From Macrostomum hystrix (taxonomy: Eukaryota > Platyhelminthes > Macrostomidae), in the NCBI GenBank assembly GCA_950097015.1, contig CATNEN010000027.1, positions 1 to 64,000 on the forward strand: a DNA stretch of 64,000 nucleotides, in the 5' to 3' direction. Shown piece after piece: positions 11,787 to 26,700 of this stretch; position 1 is the stretch's first letter, and each line of letters opens with the position of its first letter. The notes under the pieces are model-generated. The model was given only the letters and a program-made list of their open reading frames with translations, was not told where the DNA came from and made no database searches. The translations under genes and the position numbers were made by a program.

Positions 11787-14700
11787 CTGAAAGTGTAAAA
11801 ATCAGAGGTGATATTTGCATGAAGTCTTGTTTCAGTAATTTTGACGTAGAAAAACTATGAAGTTGAAGAAAGTGACTCACCGCTCTTGGAGACACACTTC
11901 TCGCTGGCAGTGTAGCTCTTTGGTACGCACACATGCGAGCCAGGATAGGTGATGTAGTATTGCACGCAACGGATTCGCTTGCCGCACTTGCACGGTGACA
12001 CGCTGGTCCGATCGCGCGAACACTTTGGCGAGCAGGAGAATATGGCAAGGCTGCGGCGAACAACGCAGTGGCCGTGCAGGCGGACGGTGTATTGGGTGAC
12101 AACCTTGCGGATCCAGCGCTTGCCGCTTAGTTGGCACTTGTAAACCTGCTTCTTGGTGGCGAGGCTGCAGTCCTTGCAGCTTGCCAATGTGGTGTGTGAG
12201 CTAATGCGGCACTTTTCGTGAACGTAGCGGGCAACAATCTTAGTCAGCTTCCTTTTGCCGTTCTTGCACGCTCCAATGAGTCGGTAGGAGCCAACGGGGC
12301 ATTGGACGCATCGCTGGCGGTTGATTGTGACTCGGACGCGCCACAAATGCAGCTTCTTGTCATAGTAGATGTCGGCTCGAATATCTTTGCGCCAGTTGGA
12401 CTTGGAGCAGCGAGTGTGACGGTGGTAGCGCCTCGGCTGACGCTTGCAAACGCCGCAGGTATAGTTACAGAGATGGCGCACCAGAGGCTTGGAGCATTTG
12501 GACTTCTTGCAGAAGGCTCGCCTGTCTTCGCACTTGCGACAAGGCACTTCCAGTTTGTGAACCTGTCTAGTGCATTTTCCACTGCGGTCACGCTTCCAGG
12601 TAGCAACTGCTGCTGCTCGGTAGCACACGCGGTCCTTGCCGAATTTGATGCACTTACATTTGTACTGTTTCAGGACGCTACGGAAGGGGCACTTTGTAGG
12701 ACAGACGCGTTCGAACAGGATACAATCTGGAGTTTTGCGCAGCCTTAGCGATGGGAACCGCAGCAAAAGACCGTTGCGGTTCAAACGCAGCAGGGTGCAT
12801 TTGCGAGACGAGTGATCGTAGTCGAAAGCTCGGCATTTTCGATTGTGGCGGCAGCTGCGCAAGCAAATGTCGAAAGAGGAGCGCTTGGCTAAGATAAAGT
12901 CATTTCTGAATTTAGACTGCTTGCTGAGACAGAAATTTCCGGCGTACACAACTCGCGTTTTCGGACAAGCTGTGGATATTTTTTTCGAAAAAAAGTACAT
13001 CTTTTTGGGAAAGTTTGGTATCAATAAGAGTTTATACTTCTTTAAAAGCTTAAAAGCACCCTCTTTCTTGTGTAAAAGTAAAGAGGTAAAAATGTTAGTA
13101 CTTACTGTAGCATCGATGACAAGTCATCGCACACAGATGCTTGGCGAAGTAAGGATACTTGTCACACAGGTGGATTTTGGTTGAAGCAGCCCACTTTTTG
13201 CAAATTCCTGTTGGCAGCAGATCTCTGCACTTAGACTTGCATCGAACAAAACGTTTGTAGACCTTTGATAAACATTTGCATCGGCTGACCTTATGCAGAA
13301 CAACCGTGACTGCTTGCGTCTTTCCTTGACACTTCGAAACCTTTGTGTAAGCCTTTGGACAATGGATCAACTTGTAGCTTGGGAACTTGCGAAGCTCACA
13401 GCGCTTTCCTTTCAAGATATAGCGGTATACTGTTGTAACCTTTCGATAATTGCCATGACAACTGAGTCGCTTGTAGGATTTTGGACAGGCACACAGCTTG
13501 AAGAAGGTGGTGCCGACTGTCTGGCAACCACAGCCAACACGTCGCTGCCACGTCTGCACAACCTGCGCATATTTACCATCCGACTTCACGTGACGACAGG
13601 GGCCAACTTTGTTGTGGCGTTTGGAGCTGCAGGTCACACGCTGACGTGAGTTTACTCGAGTGCGATGGACGCATCTATTACCATCCTTCTGCCACCAGTG
13701 GTGTAAGAAAACCCAGGAGCCAGAGCGGCACTGCTTCACTGTATAGCCACGTCTGCATCGGCAGAGCTCCTGGCGTGACTGTGTGCTCTTGACGCAGCTG
13801 CAGTCTCTCTTCTTCCAATGATGCTCCAGTTTTGTTTGGTAGTAGCCGTCTCGTTTTGCGATGCACTTGAGGCGCTCCACTCGCCATCCAGGACAGTGGA
13901 CAGGACGAACAATTTTGCGAGACACCCGACGACAACCAGATCCACGGAATTCAAGCCAGGACTGTACCTCAACGTGTTCGTGACGACGCTTGTCACAGTA
14001 GCGAACCTTCTTGTACTGTCTCTTACAGCCTGGAATGGGGTGTTAAGTTTTGCTGGAATAATAATTCATACAATTAGACAAATCAAATCTGAGATCAGTG
14101 ATGATTACAATGAACTCACAGCAAGTCACTTTCCATGCGTGAGAATGGCGCACGCAGCGGCAGTTCTGCACTGTGTACCATACGCTTCCCATGCTTCTGT
14201 TGCAGCTGAAACGATCGCATTTGCCCTTGAAATTCTGGCGACGGTTGCAAATCACGCGAGTTGTGTAACAGTTTCGGTGTAAGATGCAAGCAGACGGCGT
14301 GAGAGTGTAGGTGTAGCGGCAGTTTTGCACGCTATCGCCTCTAATGCAGACGCTGCGCAAATAAGGTTTCGGACAACGACACCGAATAAGGCGGTGTCGG
14401 CGGGCAAGTCGACAGCGGCAACCCGAAACGTGTCGAGTTTCAGTTGTCTCTTTCCTCCAACCGTCTCTGCGACACGGTCCATGACGAATCGCCTGGCGAG
14501 GCTGGCAAGACGCATAGACGTGAGAAGAAATGTCATGTCTCTGAACGCGCCGATGACACGCGTGGTTGCGGAATTTGTAGGTGATAAAAACTTTGAACAA
14601 CCGGTTTTTGTGGCACTCCTTGTGGCTACTGTCGCGATGAACGCAGCAGCACAGCTTCCACCAGCTGCTGGATCGGCGGACACATTTTTTAGTGCGCGTA

Positions 14701-17700
14701 TCGAGATGGAATGTGATGCGAGTGTAAACTCTACGGCAGTTTTGCTTTTGGCATACGGAGTGTCGAAGGACTGGCTTATCACAGGCCTTTTTGCAAATCC
14801 TCTCAAACAGACGTGTCGCGGAAAAGCGATACCTGCAAATTTATCCAAGGTGAAGAATTTACTCAATACATTGCAGTAGATAAAAGTGTAAAAATAATTA
14901 AGAGGCAGTCTCGCTTACTTGCGGTAAAAGCCTAGCTCCATATAGTGCAGCTTGGTTGGCTTAGAGGCTAACCACTTGATATAGCGACCTGATTTGGGGA
15001 TTGGCTGGAATCCAACAACAAACAGGCTGGCCTTGCGCTTGATCTTGTCCGCCAGTTCAACTGTCTTGCGTCGTTTAATATGATTGCCACATGTAATGAC
15101 CACAACAATCTTCTCGACACCCGACTGAGACCGGGTATGTAGACGTTTGTTCACTTCACCAAGGGCTGCGCAGAGGTTCGTACTGCTCTTTGTGAATGCT
15201 TTAAACGGCAGGTACTTCACATGCTTAAGTTTTTGCACGTGCACGCTCCAGTTATAAGAAACCAGAGTTGTACGAACTCTGGCTGACGTCTGCTCAAAGT
15301 ACTTGCATACAGTCCGTAGGAAGTTAGCTACTCTTTCCTTGTATCCGCGCCTGTCCTTGCCGAAAAGGTCTACAACAAGGTAAAGCTCAACAGCCTTGTG
15401 AGCGCAAGCACACTTGCGGTATTCGAAGCGCACACGACGCACGCAGCGACAGCCGATTTTCACCCAGAAGTGAACGCTGTACTTCTGCTTTCCCTGCTGG
15501 CACTTGCCTTCTATAGCTTTGGATACGCGACGTGAGCAGTTCACAGGTCTGTATGAGTCATGTGTATTGGAGTAGCAGCGGCCGTTTTTGAGCTTATGCG
15601 TGAGTCTTCTAGTGCGCACCGTACCACGGATGCAAGCTTTTACGCTGGTAGGCTTAGGGCAGCAGCACATGCTCTTTTTCGACCATGTTTTGAAGTGACA
15701 CTTACAATTGTGAACGCTGTATTCTTTTGTAAAGTCTGTACGCTTGCAGTTGTGACAGTGGCTGCGTCTTGTCGTCCTTGGACAATGCACTCGTTTACGT
15801 GTGACTCTACTGTAACTGACACAGCGACAGCCAACCAAACGCCAGCAAACTTTCACGGCTATAAGATTTTTGCCATGCTCGCATTTGTACGTGAGAGTGC
15901 AGCCGCGACACCGAGAGTGACAAGGCTCGCGTCTGGTTTGTCGGACACATCTGCATCCAGATAGCACGAAGCGCTCATAAACTTTGTAGAAGATTGGGCT
16001 GCCTGATGTGTGGTGTGACAGCCGCCAAGCGTTTTTGCATTTGACAGCATAAGATCGACGTCTTACAGCCTTCTCACACTTGCCGCGGCTCAATTGATAA
16101 GACACATTCACTGTGACGATGTGGCCTCGTTCGCAGTAGGTATTTTTCTCTGGCTTAAAGCAGCTGCAGACCACTGACCTAGTTCGGATTCTTCTGTGGC
16201 ACTTGCAGGACTTCTGGTACCAAGACACAGTCGTCTCCACGTAATAGAAGCCGTACCTTGTTCGCTTGTTGCAGTGCGTTCGAGAAGAAGTGCTTGGCTT
16301 GCAGTAGATTGGTTTGTCAGTGCAACGCGTTTGTCTGAGGCATCGACCATGCGATAGATGCCATACTGTGATGTACGTGTGTTGGTGGCAGCGCCCATTT
16401 TTGCACTTGCATACAAGTCGTCGGATTGGCTTGTTGCATTCTGAAATATTTTTGAAGCGTAGAATAGTAACTGAGAGTAGAATCAGAGCAGAATAATCGT
16501 AAAATCCTGCAGACTAAGATTCAAAGCATCGCTATTTACTCACTATATTTTCGGAATACTGTCTTGCAACGCTTAGCACAGCCGCAGCCTTGACGGACAA
16601 CCCAGCAACTGACCACCTTAAGAACTCCATTAGAGAGCTTTTGCTTGCGGACCGTAGGGTTTCTTTTGCACTCTGAAAAATTTTTAGGCCATATGTTATA
16701 TGCCAAACTGAAGGTTATAACAATGGTTCGCAGCAATCTACTTAATTATTACTTACTAACTTTCTTGCTGTTCTTTGTCACTACCTTGATACAATGCCAG
16801 TGTTTTAGAACCCGCTTAGTGACAGTCGTAACAAGGTATCCCTGTTTGTAGATGCATTTAACTCGACGCGCATAACCTTTGCAACAGCATACACGATGTT
16901 TGTGATAACTCTTCCAGATGCAACTCTCGTCTTTCAGAACTTGTTTTTTAAACAGAAGTTTCTGACGGCAAGACTTTTTGTTGCAGCTTCCAGTAGACAC
17001 AAGTTTGCTTCCATTATGACAGCCTAGAAATGAAATTACACTGCGTATATTCAGTCCATCAAATTATGCGATCGAGAATTCTAATATGAAAAGTCCGAAA
17101 AGGGCTTACCACAACGGCGCAAGTGACGTGTTACTTTGCTAAAGCAATGGCACTTCTTGACGTATGTCTTCGTGACGAAGATGCTAAGGACGCCTGACTT
17201 TTTGTGGCAAACTCGCTTTACCTTCACACCACCACAGCGTACTCGTTCCCGCTGTAAGACTACTTGAATTCGACGACATTGGCCACGAACTAATTGTCGC
17301 TCGGTGACTTTCAAAACCTTGATAAAGCCAGCTTCGCACTTGCGCTTAACTTGGCGACGCTTGTCGCAACCACAGAGTTGATGGTGAACCTTGTGCTTGC
17401 GTTGACACTTGCAGCGACGTACTAACCACTTAGTCTCAGTCAGCTTTCGGTACTTGTCTCCATCACGACCTCTGGTACAATGACCCTTGCTTCGATGCGT
17501 CTTCTTACAACGCACTGACTGACGAGAGACACTTCTGTCTCTGTAGCACACGCACTTGTGAAGAGTCGACTTCGCTTTAACTGTCACCCAAATACGGCCG
17601 CTGCTACAATAGCGCTTAATTGTAGGCTTGCGACAGCGGCATCGACAGTTGCGTCGGGTCACGCGCTTAAGACAGTGACAGTTTTTGAGGGTTCTAACTG

Positions 17701-20700
17701 TTGTTGTAAAGTGTCGAATACCCTGATAATTGCAACCCGAGCGCTCAACGGAGTGACCGACAGCACACGGAACCCGGTGCTTACGAACGTGCTTTTCTAG
17801 CTGACAGCGTACTTTCAGTTTCTTTCCTACTAGACGCCAGTTTTCTGTGACCGTTACCCAATGATTGGAAAGGCAACGCTTTGTAGCGACCGACTTTCGG
17901 CACCTGAAATGCGTGGAGATAAAATACGTTCGTAGTAATTCGTAAGGCGAAGACAAATATCCAAATCTGATCATACTCTTACCTGCACGGTACAGCAACA
18001 CGTCGCACTAGCTGCAATACGCAGCGGCAACGACTAGCGCGCCTTTGATATAACCAATAGGTACGCAAACCATTGCGCTCACAATTGCCACGCTTTTCCC
18101 ATCCGCCCTTGCAGTTGACAATGAATACCGAGTCGTGAGAGCGTCGCGTGCAACCATCGCCCTTGGGCACCCACCATGTGGTGGTCGTCACCAATCGGTT
18201 GCTACCAACGCAGCGGGTCTGTTTCTTCCGACCGTATTTTCTCAGGCAGTCACAGACGCGCTTTCGCTTCTTAAGTGAATAAACACATTTGCAGTTCTTC
18301 GCTTGCACGTAAATGTACTTTAGAACTTGAATAAAGCCGTTGTGTTTGCTACATTTTCGAGGTTCGGTTTCAACGCGCACCAATCGTGAGTTTGTAGAGC
18401 ATGGCAGCCGGTTTTTGTGCTCATTACGTTTTCGCTCGCAACTGTTGCCACGCAGTTGGTATGTAACAGTCACGAAAACCTCAAGATTATGGGACTTACA
18501 TATACGCTTTCTATAACCCTTCGGGCAGCGACAACGACGCTTTTGCCGGTGACTGACGTACTTCACGCATTTCATCTGTGGCTTGTTCGTTCCAGGGATA
18601 TTCTTTCCTGTGGGCTGTAGCTTGTAGGCTAGCCAAGTGTCAAGAGCGAACCAGCGACCACACTTTCCGCGATGGTAAATCCTCGCCTTCGAACAAGAGC
18701 AACGCTGCTTGTGTTGCGTTACCCTGGCTTTGCATCCGCATGCGACAGCGTAGTGCACTGTCTTAGTAACTTTTCTGAAGCCCTTGTAACAATTGGAAAC
18801 GCTATATTCAGGAGCTTTTCGTCCACAGCGGACTCGCTGAGTTCGAACTATTCGTTTACGATGGCATGCGTGATGACGCAGAATGTAGCTGGTAGTGATT
18901 GCCACTTTCAGGTGACGGCTAGCGTCGCATGAGTGTTTAGTGACATGTTTTGGGCAGCAGCATTTCAGTGGTTGCACTCGCAGTAGTTGTGCAACGCACT
19001 TGCAGTTGATGTGCTTGTAGACGTAATGCCGCACAGCGAAGCCACACCGCTTGCATGCGCTTGGTCGACTGAATGGAGCCTTACAATGAACTGGTTTGTC
19101 ATGACGCTTTATGTCACGCCGGCAAGTACGTTTTCCAGCAACGCTGTGGAAGCTGATTTTCTCAAAGCGCAGTACACGGTTGTTCAAACAACGAGTTGAA
19201 TGCCCTGGCTTTCGGCACTTACAGATTCGGTATGTTAGCGACCGCTGCTTCCACACACAACCGCATCGGACCATCGCTGACCTTGTGGAACTGGCGAATT
19301 TCTGAGTACTTGTCTCCCTCGCGGTTCAGTTTGCACTTTCCGTTGTTAGTCTTTGATCCGACACAGTCTGCAAAATTGAAAGTGGTACTTGTTACAAGTT
19401 TTGCATTAAGGCTTTATGTTCAAAGTCATTTGCCGTGAACAAGACAAAAGTCGAAAAGATGACTTCTTTTTACTTACGAATCTTTCGCTCAACATTGGCC
19501 ACTTTTCGCACGCATTGACCTCGAACCAGCTTATAATAGACCGTGGTGAAAAGCTTCACGGAGCCGCGTACGCAACGAACAGACTTGCGCGTGCTATATT
19601 TCTTTATCAGGTGACAGATGCATGGCACCCAGCGGATCGTGTGCCGGCGCTCGCAACGACATTTATTGTTTACCTTCCACTCGGTTAGAAGCTTCTGGTA
19701 GCCACGATGCTTACTTCCGTATGCTGTGACACAGCTACCCCGGACGATCCGGCTTCTGTGACGCCCGTCGCAGTCTACGGGTAAAGATGCAATCGGAGCA
19801 TGGTTTTTTGTTAAATAGTGCTGCTATAATTTCGCAGATTTAGCAGATATAATAGTTGTCATTCACTTACAAACAGGTTTTGCGATATTTTTTATCGATC
19901 TAACGCAACGTTCCCCACGTTGCTTGTAAATGAAAAAAGTTGTGACATATGCGCCGTGCTTGCACACAGTTTGTGAATTATTTCGTTTGTGACAGTCACA
20001 GTCGGCTCGTCTGGGGTGCACGCTTCTTACACAGGTGCACCTGTTCTTGTCAAGCCGCCAAATGTAGCGCTTTATGATGCGGCTGAAGTGTATGCAGCGA
20101 CCTCGCGCTTCTTTGTGCACAGGACACGTGTGTGGCCGTCTTCTGCAGCGCTGGATCTTCAAACAGCGCTGTCGACGGAACTGGAGCTGGTAGCTGATGT
20201 GGCAGGTCTTCCAGTGGCCGCGTCGATCGCAGACGGTGAACTGGCTACCCTTCAAGCAAGCGCATAAGTAAGTAAACCTACGTACTTGACGGATGCAGGC
20301 TCGATTCTTCAGTATGAAATACGTCAGCGTCTTTACTCGGTACCTATTGAGACACCCGCTCCATCGAACCTGTTGCGGTGGACAACCTGTTTGTTGCAAA
20401 AGAAAGAACCTTGTATAAAAATGTGCACCGCTGGGACTATCCAGAAGATATTAAGCATAGAACTATCACTTACTGCATTTGCCTCTCCAGCGCTTCTGTT
20501 TCTTTACACAACCGCAACCGACTCTGTGCCAAACCGACTCAGTTTTGCTCCAATGTCCGGACCGTCTGTTGCAATTCTCTATTAATTTTCGCCTGGGACA
20601 TCTGACACTCACATATCTAAATTGGGTTGAAGCAACAACCTTTTTCTGAGACACAACTACTCGACCATCTCGATCTTTTAGGAGTGGTTTGCTTGGCACC

Positions 20701-23700
20701 AGTCGGTATGTGGTTGTCTTCCACACCCAACGACCGTTGTGAGCATCGCAGTAGTGGCTTTTGTGAACATTAGGTGTGCAGCAGCGCTGTAAGCCCGACT
20801 GGCGGTAGTGATGAATGCGGCAAGAGCGAACGTAGCATTGACTGAGAGCCACTTGCCGCCAGCACTTCGCGCATCCGTAATAGTGGATCTGAGCCTTATT
20901 GCTTCTGCACGCAACTGGTCGTCGCTTCTCAGTTCTAGTGAGATGGCAGACTGAACCCTTTTGTTTGTACGTGTACCATACGGTGACGTAATAGCGACCG
21001 CTGCGGCTGCACTTGGTGCTTTCTGAGTTACGCTTGCAGCGACAAAGCTTTGTGACCTTTCTTTGTCTGGGTACGCACTTGCAGCCCTGACGCGCCTTCC
21101 ATGTCAGTAGGTACTCTGTGTACCAGCCGTGATGCTTGGCGATGCCGCATTTGGTAGAAAGTCTTGTGACATGCTTGAAGCTTGAACAGTGTACAGGCTT
21201 GTATGATGTGTGGCTGTCATAACTGCAGCTTTTGGCATTGCAGCAGGAGTGAAACGAATTTTCAATGACAACAATGGCGCCCCTCTTGTGATCACAGTAG
21301 CGACGTTTGTACGACTTTTCGCTGCACTCTGAAAATGATTTTTCGAATTATGATAATGAGCAGACTTAACATATCGACTTTGAGAAATAAAAAAAACTGC
21401 AGTGTAAAACTGTGTACTCACTGCACGCAAAGACTTTCCGAGTCGTCCTTCGCTTGCACTTGCAATGCACTGGCTCGTATGTAGTGGTGATTCGAGTCCT
21501 ACGGAAGTTCTTGCACTTTGTCCAGCTAATACTCTTTCCTTTGCATTGTACAGCTTCAGGTGATGCTGAAGTCTTAAGGATGCACTCTCTACGTCCATGG
21601 TGTTTGCCTAGGTGCCAAGATTTTGTCACGGTTATGATCGCATCACCATCAGGCGAGCAGACGCTCTTTTCATCCGACTTGCGGCAGCGACAAGGCTCCC
21701 AGTATAGCAAGTGGCGAATCGGTTTGCATTCCAACTCGTCACCAACAAGCACCAACTTGTACCTGATGTGGAATACTCGCCGCTTGGATTTTCCCCCGCA
21801 CTTCTCGGCCTTTTTCAATGAATGCCTGCATTTACAGAGCACGTGCTTCACCTTTCGCTGCTTCACACATCGGCAATGATGGCGCTTATAGCTGATAATT
21901 TCAATTTTCTGTTTTCGCGTTGTCATGTTGCACGTGAAGCGCTTGATTGAGTGTTTTGGACACGGGATGCTTTTGGGCGTAATGTGTTGCTTCTTAAGAC
22001 ACTTGCCATTGCAAAGAGTCCAGGATTCGCATACTTTCTCGAGCACGCCTGCCTTGCACTGGACGAATTCGCGAGGCTTGGGACAGCAGCAGCGCTTTGT
22101 GCGCACAGTATGCTTACGCAACCGACACTTGCAGCCGCGCACGTGATAGTACCAAGTGTCGTACTTGCGAATGCAGCCCTTGCACTTCCCACGCTTGGAT
22201 CTCTTTCTCTTGCACGAGACAACTTGCTGCTTGTGACGAACAGTCTTCGTGCAGACACCGTCGCATAACTTGTATTTTACGTTCTCCAGCAGCCAGTGGT
22301 CTCCGAGGCAGCGCTTCTTGTAGCTCGGCTTTGGACAGCAGCAGCGCACACGGTGGGAGCGGGTTTTGCGAAGGCAGTGGCAGCGGTGCATGAAGTAGTA
22401 ATGAGAATGCTTAAATCCGCTGCATCCCTTGCAAGTGCGAGTTACCCAGCGACTCTTCGGACAGACAAGATGCTGCGTCAATCGCTTCACCATGCGAATG
22501 CAGCGGTTTTCACGGATCGAAAGCTTCCAGTACGTGTCCACCGTAATCCTCTTTCTGTTGTCCTGGCAGAAAGTTCTTCGATGACCTCTCGGACAGCCTG
22601 AACAATGCGGCAGAAATATGCTCGGATTCAAACGCATCAGAGTTATTTAAATAAGAGAACAATGTGGCTAATTGCTATTTTACTTACTGCAAACATAATT
22701 TTTCTGAGTCACGTGTTTTCGACATTTACAAAGATGATGCACCTTGGTATAGTTGGCACAGAATTTCACCTTGTAGCCTGTTTTAGTGTTGCATTTTCCG
22801 AAATGGCAGCTGTTTCTTGGACACACTGAAAACAGAAAGAACGGAAGCTACTGTGCACTTATTGTTCAAGAAAAATATGGTTATTGCAAAGAATACAAAC
22901 CTAGTCTAGACACTACACTCTCAGAGTGTCGCTTGACGCATGTTCTGCTATGAGCGAGGAACACAGTCCATGTGTGCAGCTTCTTGATGGCACCGGAACG
23001 TCGATCACAGAAAGTTTTGTAAGTCGGTCTGTTGTGGCAGCAGCAACGCAGAGGAGTTACTCGTTGATGACGTTGACATTTAAACTTGTCGTTCTTTCCA
23101 TGCGAAGTGAACCATACTTTTACAACATTCAGGTGACAAGTAGCCTTGTTACATTTGCCTCTCTTTTCACTTGGATTCATACATCCTAAAAGTAATGTTT
23201 AACAAAAAATGATTTAGTTAAAGTTGATTGACAAATTCGATGCTATAATTTGATAATAATTGTCAACGAAACCTACGGCACAAAACTCGTCTCATCGACC
23301 TGCGATAGAGAACGCAGCCGCAGTTGGCGATTTTCCTGTGGTGCACGTACACAGTCGCATGTCGAGTTAGCTTATTACAGCGAGACCACTTCTCTGTTGT
23401 GCGGCAGTTATGCACGGCATGCAACAGTTGCTTCTTCACGTGACTGACACACTCTCGGTGACGGTTAAGGATTCTTGTGGTTGTATAGCGATACAGGAAG
23501 CGGTTTTTTTCGCATCTGGTGTTATGGTACACTGACGGTCGGCAGCAGCAGGTGCGTTGCGTCTCTCTCCAAGTGCTTTCGCATCGGCAGCGGTTCACTC
23601 TTACTGTCTCATGCTTGATGCATTGACGGCAAGTGTGCGTGTTACAACCGAGAACTCTGGTGACCCCTCTGCGACAATGAACTGTTTTTCGCGTTTCCTT

Positions 23701-26700
23701 CACATTTCGCTCGCAGCGACCATGCCGCAAATGCCAGCTAGTGTGATACCAGACCTTGAATCTATTATTTTGACAGACAGGGTCGGATGTACTGGGCCGA
23801 GGACAGCAGCAGACGCGGTAACCATAGTCCTCGCGTTTTTTGCATCCGCAGTTCTTAAGCGAATAACTGACGTACGTAATGCGCTGCCGGCAAGATGCTC
23901 GGTTGCATTTAGCAACACTCTTATCAGGTCGTGGACACCTAACACACGAGCTCGCTTGACTATTGTGCGCAACACACACTCGTCGCTTGCTGTTGTATGT
24001 GTATCTTGTCGCCCTCTTGACCCAACAGTTTCTCTCGCAGCGCACATTGTGATGAGGTCGCTTATTGCAGCAGCAAGGTCTTACATAACGATTGCGAATT
24101 ATACGTTGGCAGCGGCAGTGCGGTCTGACGACAACGCTCACAATCGTGTGTACAGGCTGGAGACACTTGACGCGGTCGCATCTAGAGCAGATTTAATTGT
24201 TTAGGGTCACCGGTTTGATCCCTTATATCCTTTGTGTTAAGACAAATATTAATCGATTGCACTACTCACCTTCCTATTTTGATTTCAGGTCTCTGATCGC
24301 AGCTCCAACGGCGCAGATGACGCTGACTAGTGCGTCGAACACACTTCCAGTTGTGCAGCTGATAAAAGATGCGCTTCTCGTATATGCTGCTGAGCTTGCA
24401 GAATCTTTCGAATCGAGGTTTAGTCAGACAACAGCAGGTGCGCTTCTTGCCAGTAAGACTTTGCCTTTTCTGACAGAGGCACCGCTTGGCCGCATAGTAT
24501 GTAACCTAGAGATCGCAAGAGCGAAACCGTTCGAACTTTGAAGTACATGGTAGTGAAATAGCAATCTGTATTTATAGTCAATAAGCCAGAAAAATATGTA
24601 CCTGTTGTTGACTATGGCAAGAGCGAGGATTGCACTTAAGCCACTTGTATGTTTTTCTTGAGGAACAGTGCACCCTTTCGCGCCGTCTCGTGACCCATTT
24701 ACGGCAGCCGCAGCCACGTCCGGTTAGCGGGGCGTGGTGCGTAAACACTCTCTCCCATTCGTCATCACGAGCGCAGTAGCGATTGTTGGATCCCTTGGCG
24801 CAGCAGCAAGGGCAGCGACGCCTCTTGACGACAGCGAAGTAGCAGGCGCATTTGCTCGGTTGCAATCGCTGCTCCAGTGTATAGTGATAGCGGTGACAGC
24901 CGTGACAGCTGGTGAAGCGGTCCCGCAGCACGCGACGGCAATGGACCCGTTGGCTGTGCTTCACAACCTTCTTGTAACAGCGCGCGTTTCTTAGAATGAA
25001 CCGCACCGACTCGGTGACCCAGTGACCGGTCTTGCAATAGCGGCGCTTGTAACCCTTCGGGCAGCGGCAGCGAATGTGCCGAGTAATATAGCGCTTGGTC
25101 TTACACCTGTGATGCTTCATGTCCCAGCGACGAATTTCAATCACCTCACGGCGAGTGTATCCATTTCGCGGACACTTATACTGTCGGATCACTCTCTTAC
25201 AGTCTGAAAGGCAATTGTTCGATTTTTACACTGACGATAAAGACAATGCGGATCGCAAAAACTATCATCAACAATTAAATTTGCTTACGGCAGTTTCGCT
25301 TCTTCTTCAACTCCCTGCGCACACATTTGCAGTCCTTACGAACGTAATAAACTTTGGTCTCAACGTAGTACTTGTTCTTGATACACTTGCTGTTGACGTA
25401 TTTTGCCTTGATGCGACACACTAACACGGGTGGGTTTCTTCATGTAGTTATACACGCATGTTACACTTATCAGTAATTTTATAAAGCAATTCAACTCACA
25501 AACTCTATGACTGGTGCTTCTCTTTCGTGTCACGCAAACGCCTTTACGGTTGCTCCACTTTCTTGTTATCAGAACACTGACAATCTTGCCTTGCACCTTT
25601 TTGCAATAGCGCTGACGCTCGATTCGCTTTCCATAGCAGCCGCACTTCACATGGTAGCGTTTAACAAGCCTGACGCAGCGGCAGTTCCTCTTCACTGAGT
25701 AGTGTTTCAGCAACAGCTGCTTGTGCCTGGCTTCATCGCAGTTGCGCTTCTCCACATAGGCTTTGGGGCAGCGGAAGCTGCGATAGGACTTCCTGGAACG
25801 CTTGACGCACTTGCCAAGCACCAGCACGTAGTAGAATCGCTCCTTGCCCTTCAGATTTCTGCGCTTGTCGCAGAAAGGCCTAACAGTTTTCTTTACTCGC
25901 TTGTTTTCTCGGTGACAATCTGCAAAGAAGCATTGATTTACTCAGGTTACTCCGGTGTGCGCACACATACCTTTTTAACAGTACAAAGACCACGAGCTAT
26001 TTCAGATACCCACCCTATCTACTTTGCACCCGCATTCGTATTACAGCGAATATTATCGACATGATTTACTCACTGCATCTGTGACGCTTGTCGTGCACCG
26101 ACCAGACTAAAACACAATTGCACTTCTTTGGCCGCATGTAGCCGAAATAGACTATCTTCACTCCAGTCTTGCGATTGCACACTGTCTTCGCGCGGATGCT
26201 GCTGGAGCAGCTCACTCGGTTTCTCTCCGTGCGACTCCTCTTCAGGCAGTGTCCGTTCGACAGGACCCAGTAGGTGATTTTCTTTTCGAACGCGTTCAGC
26301 CTGGGATTGCAGTAGCTTCGACCAGCTACCGGCTTAGGGCATTCTGAAGATTTTATTAAATATTGATTAACGTTTTAGTGTACGGTTGATTCAAGCCTTC
26401 TCGAAGTTTCGGTATGTGAGTTTAAGAAAAATAGATGAAGGTTTCAGCAGTGGTCACTCACTGCAGCGAAGACGCTTGGATGACTTTCGGAGCAGGCACT
26501 TGCAGCCCTTCTGCTGATACCACTGCTTGTAGTGAGTAATGACGCCGGAATGCTTGTTGCAGTGCTTCCAGACTTTGACAGCGCGACTACAACGGACTGG
26601 AACGCGGCGATCGCGCACGTGACGAACACATCGAGTGCAGCCGTGCAGGCTCCAGGTGACATGGCGCGTGACTTGATCTCGCTTCACTGCGTCACAAAAG

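Larger units (their letters stand above)
11319..19311. repeat. Right arm of the palindrome
   Basis: Reverse complement of 1-7992. It carries the last eight exons and most of the ninth-from-last exon of the minus-strand gene. The gene continues beyond 19311 without a break, so the match stops there only because the left arm reaches the window edge. Confidence 0.95.
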
